Of a DNA stretch of 64,000 nt, positions 53,856 to 62,147 are shown one piece after another. The notes beneath the pieces were generated by a model, which was given only the letters and a program-made list of their open reading frames with translations, was not told the DNA's origin and did not search any database. A program made the translations under genes and the position numbers. Location: contig NZ_CP031230.1 in NCBI RefSeq assembly GCF_003351785.1, forward strand, positions 3,076,501 through 3,140,500, given 5' to 3'. Position 1 is the first letter of the stretch. Each line of letters starts with the position of its first letter. The stretch comes from Sporosarcina sp. PTS2304 (lineage in GTDB: Bacteria; Bacillota; Bacilli; Bacillales_A; Planococcaceae).

Positions 53856-54245
53856 GTGATTGTACGTACAGTTGATGAAATTATAGGCAGCGAAAATGAA
53901 ACAAAAGCAGAAACGTGGGCAAGTCGTCGCTTCTTGCTGAAGAAAGATCAGATGGGATTTTCGTTTCACGAGACGATTATTTATGCGGGAACTGAAACGC
54001 ATATTCATTATCAAAATCACTTAGAAGCTGTGTATTGCGTGGCGGGTGACGGTGAAATTGAAACAGTCGCCGACGGAAAAGTATATCCGATCCAAGATGG
54101 CACGATGTATGCGCTGAATGAAAACGACGAGCATTATTTGCGCGGCGGGAATGAAGATATGCGGTTAATCTGCGTCTTTAATCCGCCACTCGTCGGAACA
54201 GAGACTCACGATGAACATGGCGTGTACCCGTTGATTGAAGAGTGA
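53856..54245 (+). CDS. ectC: L-ectoine synthase EctC
   Basis: 129 residues from GTG 53856 (AAGGAGAGATTATTA). Cupin fold; [20 protein letters not shown] and [10 protein letters not shown] carry the metal/substrate residues, and the C-terminal [20 protein letters not shown] is the EctC signature. Cyclises acetyl-diaminobutyrate to ectoine. No ectD follows, so 5-hydroxyectoine is not made from this locus. Confidence 0.96.
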   Translation: MIVRTVDEIIGSENETKAETWASRRFLLKKDQMGFSFHETIIYAGTETHIHYQNHLEAVYCVAGDGEIETVADGKVYPIQDGTMYALNENDEHYLRGGNEDMRLICVFNPPLVGTETHDEHGVYPLIEE

Positions 54246-54249
54246 TAGA

Positions 54250-54294
54250 TAGAGAAGACTCCGAAGCTTTGGCTTTGGAGTCTTTTTGTTGCGG
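54250..54294 (+). terminator. ectABC terminator
   Basis: AGACTCCGAAGC and GCTTTGGAGTCT arms then TTTTTG. Confidence 0.88.
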
Positions 54295-54316
54295 TGGGGG
54301 ATAGGGTGAGTGTTTG

Positions 54317-55093
54317 TCCGCTCATAGGGTGCGTGTTACCGCTCATAGGGTGCGTGTTACCGCTCATAGGGTGCGTGTTACCGCTCATAGGGTGCGTGTT
54401 ACCGCTCATAGGGTGAGTGTTATTACCGCTCATAGGGTGCGTGTTTCTGCTCATAGGGTACGTGTTACCGCTCATAGGGTGAGTGTTATTACCGCTCATA
54501 GGGTGCGTGTTTCTGCTCATAGGGTACGTGTTACCGCTCATAGAGTGCGTGTTACCGCTCATAGGGTACGTGTTACCGCTCATAGGGTGAGTGTTACCGC
54601 TCATAGGGTACGTGTTACCGCTCATAGGGTACGTGTTACCGCTCATAGGGTGAGTGTTACCGCTCATAGGGTACGTGTTACCGCTCATAGAGTGTGTGTT
54701 ACCGCTCATAGGGTGAGTGTTACCGCTCATAGGGTGAGTGTTACCGCTCATAGGGTACGTGTTACCGCTCATAGAGTGAGTGTTACCGCTCATAGGGTAC
54801 GTGTTTCTGCTCATAGGGTACGTGTTACCGCTCATAGGGTACGTGTTACCGCTCATAGAGTGTGTGTTACCGCTCATAGAGTGTGTGTTACCGCTCATAG
54901 GGTACGTGTTACCGCTCATAGGGTACGTGTTACCGCTCATAGGGTACGTGTTTCTGCTCATAGAGTGTGTGTTACCGCTCATAGGGTACGTGTTACCGCT
55001 CATAGAGTGCGTGTTACCGCTCATAGAGTGAGTGTTTCCGCTCATAGAGTGTGTGTTACCGCTCATAGGGTACATGTTACCGCTCATAGAGTG
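54317..55093 (+). repeat. CGCTCATAG 21-bp array 4, left part (about 37 units)
   Basis: The unit CCGCTCATAGGGTGCGTGTTA (21 bp, variants GGTACGTG, AGTGTGTG) repeats for 780 bp; two units are 24 bp long (an extra ATT). It follows the ectC terminator and ends at IS copy 2. The array resumes with the same spacer words after IS copy 3 (58249-58410). Confidence 0.96.
55085..55093 (+). repeat. 9-bp direct repeat (left outer target duplication)
   Basis: CATAGAGTG directly before IS copy 2; identical to 58249-58257 directly after IS copy 3. Confidence 0.75.
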
Positions 55094-56478
55094 AGTCAAG
55101 TCCTTGATCTTGTGTAAATTACTTATCCCCTATTGAATGTCACTTCACGGATAGTTCGATTTGCTGTTCCCGCAGGGAGGGGGTACCCCCTCCCTGCGGG
55201 AACAGTTTTGTTTTGACTTACCGTAGCGGGCTGCCTTTTTGTAGACGTTCATCCGCCTCCATCAGCACAGCACCGATCAGTCGAAAGGCAGACTGCTCAT
55301 TTGGAAAAATGCGGATGACTTGTTCTCTTCTTCGCACTTCTTGATTTAAGCGTTCTAGGTGATTGGTAGAACTTGTATAGCGATGATAACGAGAAGGCTC
55401 ATTTAAGAACTGCGTGGCCTCATCATAGCCTCCCTCAAGAATATCTAACGCTTTTTGAACACGTGGCTCTTTCGCATACTTCTCTACCAGCCGTTCTTTC
55501 GCTTCCCGAGCTCCTTCAAGATCAGAGCTCATAAAAATAGTGCGCACGTCCGCCATAAAGGATTTGGCCATTTTTTTCGGTAATGCTTTTAGTAGATTCC
55601 GCTTGAAATGGACAGTACATCGTTGCCAAGAAGTCCCGACAAACTCCTGGCTAATCGCCTTCTTGAGCCCCTCATGTGCATCCGAGATGACAAGGTCAGG
55701 AGATTGGAGTCCACGTCGCTTTAGACTCTGGAGGAACGACTGCCAAGCTTCGAAACTCTCTGCTTGATCAATTTTCAGCCCCACCACTTCCCGGCGGTTG
55801 TCCGTGCTGATCGCCGTCGCGATATAAACTGCTTTGGAAACCACTTTTCGATTCTCACGGACTTTGATATACATGGCGTCCACATGCAAGTAACGATACG
55901 TCGTCACATTCAAAGGACGGCTGGCCCATTGGTTGACGATCGGATCGAGCTGGGCAGTCAGTGAAGATACGAAAGATTTAGAAACCGTTTCTCCGCATAA
56001 TGTCTCGATAACATTCGTCACTTTCCTTGTGGAAACGCCACTGACCACCATCTCTAGCATGGAAAGCATAAACGCCTGGTCCACCCGTGCATATTTTTCA
56101 AAAACCGATGTCGAAAAACCACCTTCTCGTGTACGCGGAACTTTTAATTTCACGCGCCCGACAGTGATCATCAGTTCTCGTTCATAGTAGCCGTTGCGAT
56201 AGTCACGTCGCTCAGCTACTCGTTCATATTTGGCCGTTTCCAAATACTCATCTCTTTCTTTTTCCATATACTCATTTAATATGAGAACGACAGCAGATTT
56301 CAGCACGTTGTCCAGATTAGAAGTCATCACCGCTTCTTTTAGTTCTTCCTCGTTTATGTTAAGATAATCAAATAGGGTCATCATCAATTCCTCCTCAATG
56401 TGATCGTGGTTGTGAACATTGTAACATAGGGAATTGATGTGGCTCTTTTTCTATTTACACAATTATATGGACTTTATC
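55094..56478. mobile_element. IS256-family insertion sequence, copy 2 (1385 bp)
   Basis: Same ends and length as copy 1; same orientation. Its left flank belongs to array 4, its right flank (TGACTTTC) to array 5, so the two flanks come from different arrays, showing that this copy is not a simple single insertion. Encodes an intact transposase. The internal palindrome-terminator is at 55164-55205. Confidence 0.95.
55218..56387 (-). CDS. IS256-family transposase, copy 2
   Basis: 389 residues, identical in protein sequence to copy 3 and two residues different from copy 1 (Val in ELMITVGRV; Ser in FMSSDLEG). Full DDE core. ATG preceded by GAGGAGGAATTG. Intact. Confidence 0.95.
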   Translation of the reverse strand: MMMTLFDYLNINEEELKEAVMTSNLDNVLKSAVVLILNEYMEKERDEYLETAKYERVAERRDYRNGYYERELMITVGRVKLKVPRTREGGFSTSVFEKYARVDQAFMLSMLEMVVSGVSTRKVTNVIETLCGETVSKSFVSSLTAQLDPIVNQWASRPLNVTTYRYLHVDAMYIKVRENRKVVSKAVYIATAISTDNRREVVGLKIDQAESFEAWQSFLQSLKRRGLQSPDLVISDAHEGLKKAISQEFVGTSWQRCTVHFKRNLLKALPKKMAKSFMADVRTIFMSSDLEGAREAKERLVEKYAKEPRVQKALDILEGGYDEATQFLNEPSRYHRYTSSTNHLERLNQEVRRREQVIRIFPNEQSAFRLIGAVLMEADERLQKGSPLR

Positions 56479-56863
56479 TGACTTTCGCTCATAGGAAGTG
56501 ACTTTCGCTCATAGGAAGTGGCTTCGCGCTCATAGAAGTGCGTCAACCGCTCATAGAGACATGACTTTCGCTCATAGGAAGTGGCTTCGTGCTCATAGAG
56601 ACGTGACTTTCGCTCATAGGAAGTGGCTTCGCGCTCATAAAAGTGCGTCAACCGCTCATAGAGACATGACTTTCGCTCATAGGAAGTGGCTTCGCGCTTA
56701 TAGAATTGCGTCAACCGCTCATAGAGACGTGACTTTCGCTCATAGGAAGTGGCTTCGCGCTCATAAAAGTGCGTCAACCGCTCATAGAGACATGACTTTC
56801 GCTCATAGGAAGTGGCTTCGCGCTCATAGAATTGCGTCAACCGCTCATAGAGACGTGACTTTC
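56479..56863 (+). repeat. CGCTCATAG 21-bp array 5 (about 18 units) between IS copies 2 and 3
   Basis: Units with spacers GAAGTGGCTTCG, AAGTGCGTCAAC and AGACGTGACTTT, roughly 21 bp each, partly a ~63-bp triplet order. Spacer words are unlike those of array 4 on either side. The segment begins and ends with TGACTTTC (56479-56486 and 56856-56863). Confidence 0.95.
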
Positions 56864-58248
56864 AGTCAAGTCCTTGATCTTGTGTAAATTACTTATCCCC
56901 TATTGAATGTCACTTCACGGATAGTTCGATTTGCTGTTCCCGCAGGGAGGGGGTACCCCCTCCCTGCGGGAACAGTTTTGTTTTGACTTACCGTAGCGGG
57001 CTGCCTTTTTGTAGACGTTCATCCGCCTCCATCAGCACAGCACCGATCAGTCGAAAGGCAGACTGCTCATTTGGAAAAATGCGGATGACTTGTTCTCTTC
57101 TTCGCACTTCTTGATTTAAGCGTTCTAGGTGATTGGTAGAACTTGTATAGCGATGATAACGAGAAGGCTCATTTAAGAACTGCGTGGCCTCATCATAGCC
57201 TCCCTCAAGAATATCTAACGCTTTTTGAACACGTGGCTCTTTCGCATACTTCTCTACCAGCCGTTCTTTCGCTTCCCGAGCTCCTTCAAGATCAGAGCTC
57301 ATAAAAATAGTGCGCACGTCCGCCATAAAGGATTTGGCCATTTTTTTCGGTAATGCTTTTAGTAGATTCCGCTTGAAATGGACAGTACATCGTTGCCAAG
57401 AAGTCCCGACAAACTCCTGGCTAATCGCCTTCTTGAGCCCCTCATGTGCATCCGAGATGACAAGGTCAGGAGATTGGAGTCCACGTCGCTTTAGACTCTG
57501 GAGGAACGACTGCCAAGCTTCGAAACTCTCTGCTTGATCAATTTTCAGCCCCACCACTTCCCGGCGGTTGTCCGTGCTGATCGCCGTCGCGATATAAACT
57601 GCTTTGGAAACCACTTTTCGATTCTCACGGACTTTGATATACATGGCGTCCACATGCAAGTAACGATACGTCGTCACATTCAAAGGACGGCTGGCCCATT
57701 GGTTGACGATCGGATCGAGCTGGGCAGTCAGTGAAGATACGAAAGATTTAGAAACCGTTTCTCCGCATAATGTCTCGATAACATTCGTCACTTTCCTTGT
57801 GGAAACGCCACTGACCACCATCTCTAGCATGGAAAGCATAAACGCCTGGTCCACCCGTGCATATTTTTCAAAAACCGATGTCGAAAAACCACCTTCTCGT
57901 GTACGCGGAACTTTTAATTTCACGCGCCCGACAGTGATCATCAGTTCTCGTTCATAGTAGCCGTTGCGATAGTCACGTCGCTCAGCTACTCGTTCATATT
58001 TGGCCGTTTCCAAATACTCATCTCTTTCTTTTTCCATATACTCATTTAATATGAGAACGACAGCAGATTTCAGCACGTTGTCCAGATTAGAAGTCATCAC
58101 CGCTTCTTTTAGTTCTTCCTCGTTTATGTTAAGATAATCAAATAGGGTCATCATCAATTCCTCCTCAATGTGATCGTGGTTGTGAACATTGTAACATAGG
58201 GAATTGATGTGGCTCTTTTTCTATTTACACAATTATATGGACTTTATC
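56864..58248. mobile_element. IS256-family insertion sequence, copy 3 (1385 bp)
   Basis: Same ends, length and orientation as copies 1 and 2; its transposase is identical to copy 2. Left flank TGACTTTC, right flank CATAGAGTG. Palindrome-terminator at 56934-56975. Confidence 0.95.
56988..58157 (-). CDS. IS256-family transposase, copy 3
   Basis: 389 residues, same protein as copy 2 with complete DDE motif set and the IS256 WQRCTVHFKRN signature. Intact. Confidence 0.95.
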   Translation of the reverse strand: MMMTLFDYLNINEEELKEAVMTSNLDNVLKSAVVLILNEYMEKERDEYLETAKYERVAERRDYRNGYYERELMITVGRVKLKVPRTREGGFSTSVFEKYARVDQAFMLSMLEMVVSGVSTRKVTNVIETLCGETVSKSFVSSLTAQLDPIVNQWASRPLNVTTYRYLHVDAMYIKVRENRKVVSKAVYIATAISTDNRREVVGLKIDQAESFEAWQSFLQSLKRRGLQSPDLVISDAHEGLKKAISQEFVGTSWQRCTVHFKRNLLKALPKKMAKSFMADVRTIFMSSDLEGAREAKERLVEKYAKEPRVQKALDILEGGYDEATQFLNEPSRYHRYTSSTNHLERLNQEVRRREQVIRIFPNEQSAFRLIGAVLMEADERLQKGSPLR

Positions 58249-58257
58249 CATAGAGTG
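58249..58257 (+). repeat. 9-bp direct repeat (right outer target duplication)
   Basis: CATAGAGTG directly after IS copy 3; identical to 55085-55093. Confidence 0.75.
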
Positions 58258-58415
58258 CGTGTTACCGCTCATAGGGTACGTGTTACCGCTCATAGAGTGC
58301 GTGTTACCGCTCATAGAGTACGTGTTACCGCTCATAGAGTGCGTGTTACCGCTCATAGAGTGTGTGTTACCGCTCATAGAGTGAGTGTTTCCGCTCATAG
58401 GGTGTGACTTCACGC
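58249..58415 (+). repeat. CGCTCATAG array 4, right part (about 8 units)
   Basis: CCGCTCATAGAGTGCGTGTTA-type units identical in style to 54317-55093, resuming after IS copy 3. Final unit decays into CACGCTCAAA. Confidence 0.93.
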
Positions 58416-58536
58416 TCAAAAAAACATCATCTATGTTAGACAACCTAAAAAAGTGGGTACAGTCAGACTATGGATTCATTGTATAACATGCGGTGGATTG
58501 GAAAGAATGTACATAGTAGAAAAAGGAGGAATTTGT

Positions 58537-59127
58537 ATGTGGAAATTACCGAGTATTGTGTTAGGGGCGGCTTTGTTGACGGCGGCTTGTGGTGGAGCTT
58601 CAGATGAAAAGGAGCCGGTCAATGGCAATGAAGATGCGGTAGTGGAGCAAGAAGAGACGATGACGGAAGTGGTAGCGCCCGTTCATAATACGGATGGTGA
58701 TTCTATTGGGACTGTCACATTAACAGAGGGGCCTAGCGGTGTATCGATGAAAGTCGATGTGACGGGCTTGACACCGGGTGAGCATGGCATGCATTTCCAT
58801 GAAACGGGAGTGTGTACAGCCCCAGACTTTAAAGCTTCTGCGGGAGGTCATTTTAATCCAACTGATGTAGAGCATGGTTTTGACAATCCAAAAGGACATC
58901 ACTCAGGGGATTTAGAGAATCTGGTGGCGGATGAAGAAGGGAATGCCAGCGTCGAAATTACAGCAGATGTTGTAACTCTTGAAATGGGCAAGGACAATTC
59001 ATTGCTTGACGATGATGGCACGGCGTTGATCATTCATGAAGGAGCGGACGATTATAAGACGGATCCTGCAGGTGATTCGGGTGCACCGTTTGCATGTGCT
59101 GAAATTACATCAACAAATGCACAATAA
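58537..59127 (+). CDS. Cu/Zn superoxide dismutase-like lipoprotein
   Basis: 196 residues from ATG 58537 (AAAAAGGAGGAATTTGT). Lipobox LTAAC puts the lipidated Cys at ~18, followed by an acidic linker. SOD_Cu domain: HGMHFHETGVC, GGHFNPT, HHSGDLENL and DSGAPFACAEI with metal ligands and the disulfide Cys pair in place. Bacillar homologue YojM. Would detoxify superoxide at the outer face of the membrane, or act as a copper-poor paralogue. Confidence 0.9.
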   Translation: MWKLPSIVLGAALLTAACGGASDEKEPVNGNEDAVVEQEETMTEVVAPVHNTDGDSIGTVTLTEGPSGVSMKVDVTGLTPGEHGMHFHETGVCTAPDFKASAGGHFNPTDVEHGFDNPKGHHSGDLENLVADEEGNASVEITADVVTLEMGKDNSLLDDDGTALIIHEGADDYKTDPAGDSGAPFACAEITSTNAQ

Positions 59128-59129
59128 AG

Positions 59130-59166
59130 GGAAACGGCTTCTATCGAAAGAAGCCGTTTTTTTGCA
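59130..59166 (+). terminator. Terminator of the SOD gene
   Basis: AAACGGCTTC and GAAGCCGTTT arms with an eight-base loop then TTTT. Confidence 0.9.
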
Positions 59167-59205
59167 TGAAAAAGACGCTCCTGTCAAAAAGGAACGTCTG
59201 TCTAT

Positions 59206-59496
59206 TTATCGAATTAACGCAATAATGCCTTCTTCATCATCCAGCTTCAGCTGAATACCCGCAGCCATCGGATCAAGATCAAGATATTGGTCAATCCATA
59301 AGCGAAGAGCCTCTACGAGACGCATCGTATCTAAATAATGCATCTGCCCGTTCAATTCCGCTTCGGCAGTAAAGCCTGTTTCATCGTCATAACCGAGCTC
59401 AACTTCCACATCATCAGGCATGGCACGCGCTTCTTTGGCGATTAAGACACATACCGCATTTGCTACGTCCTGCTCATAAATTATCTGCTGTTCCAT
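59206..59496 (-). CDS. DUF2653/YxcD-like small protein
   Basis: 96 residues, acidic. MEQQIIYEQDVANAVCVLIA, VEVELGYDDETGFTAEAELN and IQLKLDDEEGIIALIR resemble the YxcD (DUF2653) family of Bacilli, function unknown. It overlaps the 3' end of the upstream membrane-protein gene by 16 bp, indicating an operon. Confidence 0.75.
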   Translation of the reverse strand: MEQQIIYEQDVANAVCVLIAKEARAMPDDVEVELGYDDETGFTAEAELNGQMHYLDTMRLVEALRLWIDQYLDLDPMAAGIQLKLDDEEGIIALIR

Positions 59497-59945
59497 GAGT
59501 TCATTTCCTCTTCTTTTTTACGTTGTTTCTCTTTGAAGAGTACGAAAATCTTGCGGATCATGAAGATGATGAAACCGATCGCGGCCACATTGATCAGTAA
59601 CCCAAGGATGGATCCGAGAACTCCCATATTGGCGAATAAGCTACCAAATAATAGACCTGCTAGACCACCGACGAGCAGACCTTTCATCAAGCCGCCACCC
59701 ATACTAGGCTTTTTCGCTGTGTTGCCGGTAGCTGTCTTGTCATTATTTTGCTTTACATTGTCTTGCTTTGTATTATCTTGCTTCTTTTCAATTTTGTTCG
59801 GTTGTACTTTGTTTGGCGTGCTGAAGCTCTTCTTGCCAGACTTATAGCCTCGTGCTTCCGCAGTAATTTCATCTTGAAAGATGATGTTTCCGATTGGCGA
59901 CAAAATTAACGTCGCAGCTAGAAAAAATGCAGCTAGTTTTTTCAA
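59481..59945 (-). CDS. Exported/membrane protein with Lys/Asn-rich linker
   Basis: 154 residues. N-terminal signal/anchor (~1-22), a Lys/Asn/Gln-rich disordered segment (~33-78), then a Gly-rich hydrophobic region (GGGLMKGLLVGGLAGLLFGSL) and a second helix (~108-130) and a basic coiled tail. Layout resembles Tim44-like/YxeI-neighbour membrane proteins of bacilli, but function is unknown. AAAGGAGAATATCAATTG precedes the start. Confidence 0.7.
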   Translation of the reverse strand: MKKLAAFFLAATLILSPIGNIIFQDEITAEARGYKSGKKSFSTPNKVQPNKIEKKQDNTKQDNVKQNNDKTATGNTAKKPSMGGGLMKGLLVGGLAGLLFGSLFANMGVLGSILGLLINVAAIGFIIFMIRKIFVLFKEKQRKKEEEMNSWNSR

Positions 59946-60043
59946 TTGATATTCTCCTTTGATGCTGTAATGAAGACTCTTTCACTATAAAAGGCCTTGT
60001 CTTTATTTTACTTGAAAGCATTGTACAATGAAAGGAAAACCCC

Positions 60044-61171
60044 TTACTTGGCGAAGAAGTTTTCCGTATAAAATGGCTGTTCTTTGTCGCTGAAATCTAC
60101 TCCGATTCCTAGATATTGATAATCCCGTATTAATATATTTTCGCGGTGACCTTTGGAATTCATCAATCCTTCGTGAGCGAAAATGCTACTGGATTGTCCA
60201 TACGCCAAATTCTCTCCGGCACTGACAAATGACACGCCTTCTTTTTTCATGCGATCGAAAGGAGATTCGCCCTGCAAGTTTTCATGGCTGAAATAATCAT
60301 GCATCGCCATATCTAAACTATGCTTGCGCGCGGTAATAGACGCTTTTTCATCCCACTGCAAAATCGACCGTCCGTGACGCACTCTTGCCGCATTCGTTAG
60401 ATCAAATAACTGGAGTTCGAAGCCTTTGCGCAGCGCATCGTTTTTCGGTGCGTAGAGCGCAGATTTCTTTTGTTCGAGCGCATCAGAAATTAGCTGAATG
60501 GCGGTAACTTGGTTATGCTTATGCAAATCGTAAAAAACATATATATACATGCCGTTCGAATGAAAAATATCCATGCCTTCATCTTTTTGCATTTTGTAAA
60601 TATTCGTTCCTTTGCGAATTTCTGTAATGGGTTCCCCCATCGACTCGCGAACGTCGGCTTGTAAAGCACCATACTCGATGCCGATAGATGAAGAGATTAG
60701 TCGATCATTCGTATAAATTGCTTGTACATTTCGTTTCGCATCATATGAAAGCATAACAAAGTTTTGATAGTTTTGATGAAAGGTCAGCCATTCCGTCCCG
60801 TATTCATTCATCGTTTGACGAACAGGTACCCCTAGTTCCGCCTGTACTTCCGCTTCAGACATGCCGATTTCGATGTTGTGAATGGAAAGAATTCCTTGTT
60901 TCGGCGTTTCGAGCGCAGGTTGTTCGACGGGATCCGGCGCGCGAGAAGAAGCTGTTTTTTCTGAAATGAACGTGACGATGGTAGTAATCGATTGTTTTGT
61001 ATAATCAAGCGCAGATTCAATCGTTTCCTCATTCAGTACGGATTCTACACGTGCATCGAGCGGATCCAGGAACGATAAATCCACATATTCGGACACCGGA
61101 CCTTCCCACCACGGTTTGGCAGCGTATACAATCACGACTAAGATGAGCAACTGAAAAAGGCGTTTTATCAT
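60044..61171 (-). CDS. CAP-domain (SCP/PR1) secreted protein, YlbC-like
   Basis: 375 residues. N-terminal signal anchor (~1-20), a CAP-associated domain (~95-230, IHNIEIGMSEAEVQAELG), and a CAP domain (~250-375: LFDLTNAARVRHG, HSLDMAMHDYFSHEN, GENLAYG, GHRENIL) with the conserved His/Glu cavity residues. Matches the YlbC type, with spore or wall-related expression in bacilli. AGGAGTGGGTGTCAC precedes the ATG. Confidence 0.88.
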   Translation of the reverse strand: MIKRLFQLLILVVIVYAAKPWWEGPVSEYVDLSFLDPLDARVESVLNEETIESALDYTKQSITTIVTFISEKTASSRAPDPVEQPALETPKQGILSIHNIEIGMSEAEVQAELGVPVRQTMNEYGTEWLTFHQNYQNFVMLSYDAKRNVQAIYTNDRLISSSIGIEYGALQADVRESMGEPITEIRKGTNIYKMQKDEGMDIFHSNGMYIYVFYDLHKHNQVTAIQLISDALEQKKSALYAPKNDALRKGFELQLFDLTNAARVRHGRSILQWDEKASITARKHSLDMAMHDYFSHENLQGESPFDRMKKEGVSFVSAGENLAYGQSSSIFAHEGLMNSKGHRENILIRDYQYLGIGVDFSDKEQPFYTENFFAK

Positions 61172-61318
61172 GTGACACCCACTCCTCTCATGTATTATAC
61201 TCTTTTTTCATGCGGTCAATACAGCAGAAGCTATTGAATTGTTGAAAGTTTTCGTCCAGACGAGCATTAAAAAGGGTATACTAAAAAAAGAATGGAAAGT
61301 CTGGAAGGAGTGGATGGC

Positions 61319-61417
61319 GTGTTCGGTGGTGTGAGCAGTGTACCTTCCTGGTTCTATATCGTCGCATTTGCAGTCATTATCTTGCTAGTTTTATTTATCG
61401 AATGGAAAACGAGGTAA
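61319..61417 (+). CDS. Very small membrane protein (32 aa)
   Basis: GTG at 61319 lies eight bases after AAGGAG. The product is a single hydrophobic helix (WFYIVAFAVIILLVLFI) flanked by a short Gly/Ser head and a basic tail EWKTR. It precedes the 153-aa gene by 31 bp. Ribosome site and clean topology support translation; function unknown. Confidence 0.5.
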   Translation: MFGGVSSVPSWFYIVAFAVIILLVLFIEWKTR

Positions 61418-61448
61418 TGATAGAATTTTATTAGAAAGAAGGAAAACG

Positions 61449-61910
61449 ATGTTAACATTTGAAGAGAAACAACTAATTATAGAAGAGTTCCCGGAGCTTG
61501 TAAAAAAAGAAGTGTCTATGAAACGCTTGAACTATCATTATGAAGAGTCATTGTTCGATAAAACAGTCGTCGTTCAACATTTGCATCCGAACGGCAACGC
61601 ATTCGTTTATGTAGCGGGCATTGAAGGGTACGAGCCGGATGATCGCGGCCTTGTTAATGTGCGGGATTTTACTGCGGATGAACTGCGGTCAGTGATTCGC
61701 GCGGCAGTCGAAGGGCTTGCAACAGAAGCTCCTGAAAAAGAAGAGATCAGTGAGACGTGGCAACATCCAGAAGGCTCGATGGTGACGTTGCTGGAAGAAG
61801 ACGGTTTCTTTAACGTCTACCACGGATCCAATCTGGAAGAAGGTTTCGGTGATTATGCAGAAGCCGCTAGTTACTTGAAAGAAGAAGGCTTTTCAGTCAA
61901 AACGAAATAA
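61449..61910 (+). CDS. Conserved-looking cytoplasmic protein of unknown function
   Basis: 153 residues, acidic, mixed alpha/beta, no signal or membrane segment. N-terminal half (FEEKQLIIEEFPELVKKEVS) and a later QHPEGSMVTLLEEDGFFNVY. GAAAGAAGGAAAACG precedes the ATG. Flanked by two tiny membrane-protein genes in the same direction. No family recognised. Confidence 0.7.
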   Translation: MLTFEEKQLIIEEFPELVKKEVSMKRLNYHYEESLFDKTVVVQHLHPNGNAFVYVAGIEGYEPDDRGLVNVRDFTADELRSVIRAAVEGLATEAPEKEEISETWQHPEGSMVTLLEEDGFFNVYHGSNLEEGFGDYAEAASYLKEEGFSVKTK

Positions 61911-61931
61911 AGGCAATAGGGGTGAACTCAA

Positions 61932-62099
61932 ATGAAAGGCAAAACAGTCGCAATCGGCTTGATCATTTGCGTTGTCGCTGTAGTGGCGGCGATCTATTTC
62001 ATGGTACAGGCAACCTTTAAAAACAATCCAACACAAAAAAATCATCAATCTATCGAAGACGTGTCATACAGTGAACGCGGCTCGTTTGGTTGGCAATAA
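61932..62099 (+). CDS. Small single-pass membrane protein (55 aa)
   Basis: ATG at 61932 preceded by AATAGGGGTGAACTCA. One N-terminal helix (TVAIGLIICVVAVVAAIYFM) and a polar C-terminal part ending in GSFGWQ. It follows the 153-aa gene by 21 bp and is followed by a terminator, so it closes this small operon. Function unknown. Confidence 0.65.
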   Translation: MKGKTVAIGLIICVVAVVAAIYFMVQATFKNNPTQKNHQSIEDVSYSERGSFGWQ

Positions 62100-62138
62100 G
62101 AAAAGCAGTTACTCATCGTTTGAGTAACTGCTTTTTTG
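62098..62138 (+). terminator. Terminator after the small membrane-protein gene
   Basis: AAAGCAGTTACTCA and TGAGTAACTGCTTT arms with a five-base loop then TTTT. Confidence 0.92.
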
Positions 62139-62147
62139 TGTGAGGTG

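Larger units (their letters stand above)
55094..58248. mobile_element. Putative composite transposon: IS copy 2 - array 5 - IS copy 3
   Basis: Two directly oriented IS copies bracket a 385-bp array segment and the whole 3155-bp unit is flanked by CATAGAGTG on both sides. The outer flanks belong to one array family (array 4), the inside to another (array 5), as expected if the unit transposed as one piece into array 4. Copies 2 and 3 encode identical transposases. The alternative is recombination between IS copies. Confidence 0.65.

Noticed and set aside
54317..55093. CRISPR array
   Set aside because: Conserved core is only ~9 bp, period 21 bp, spacers are related words rather than unique sequences, and no cas genes are present.
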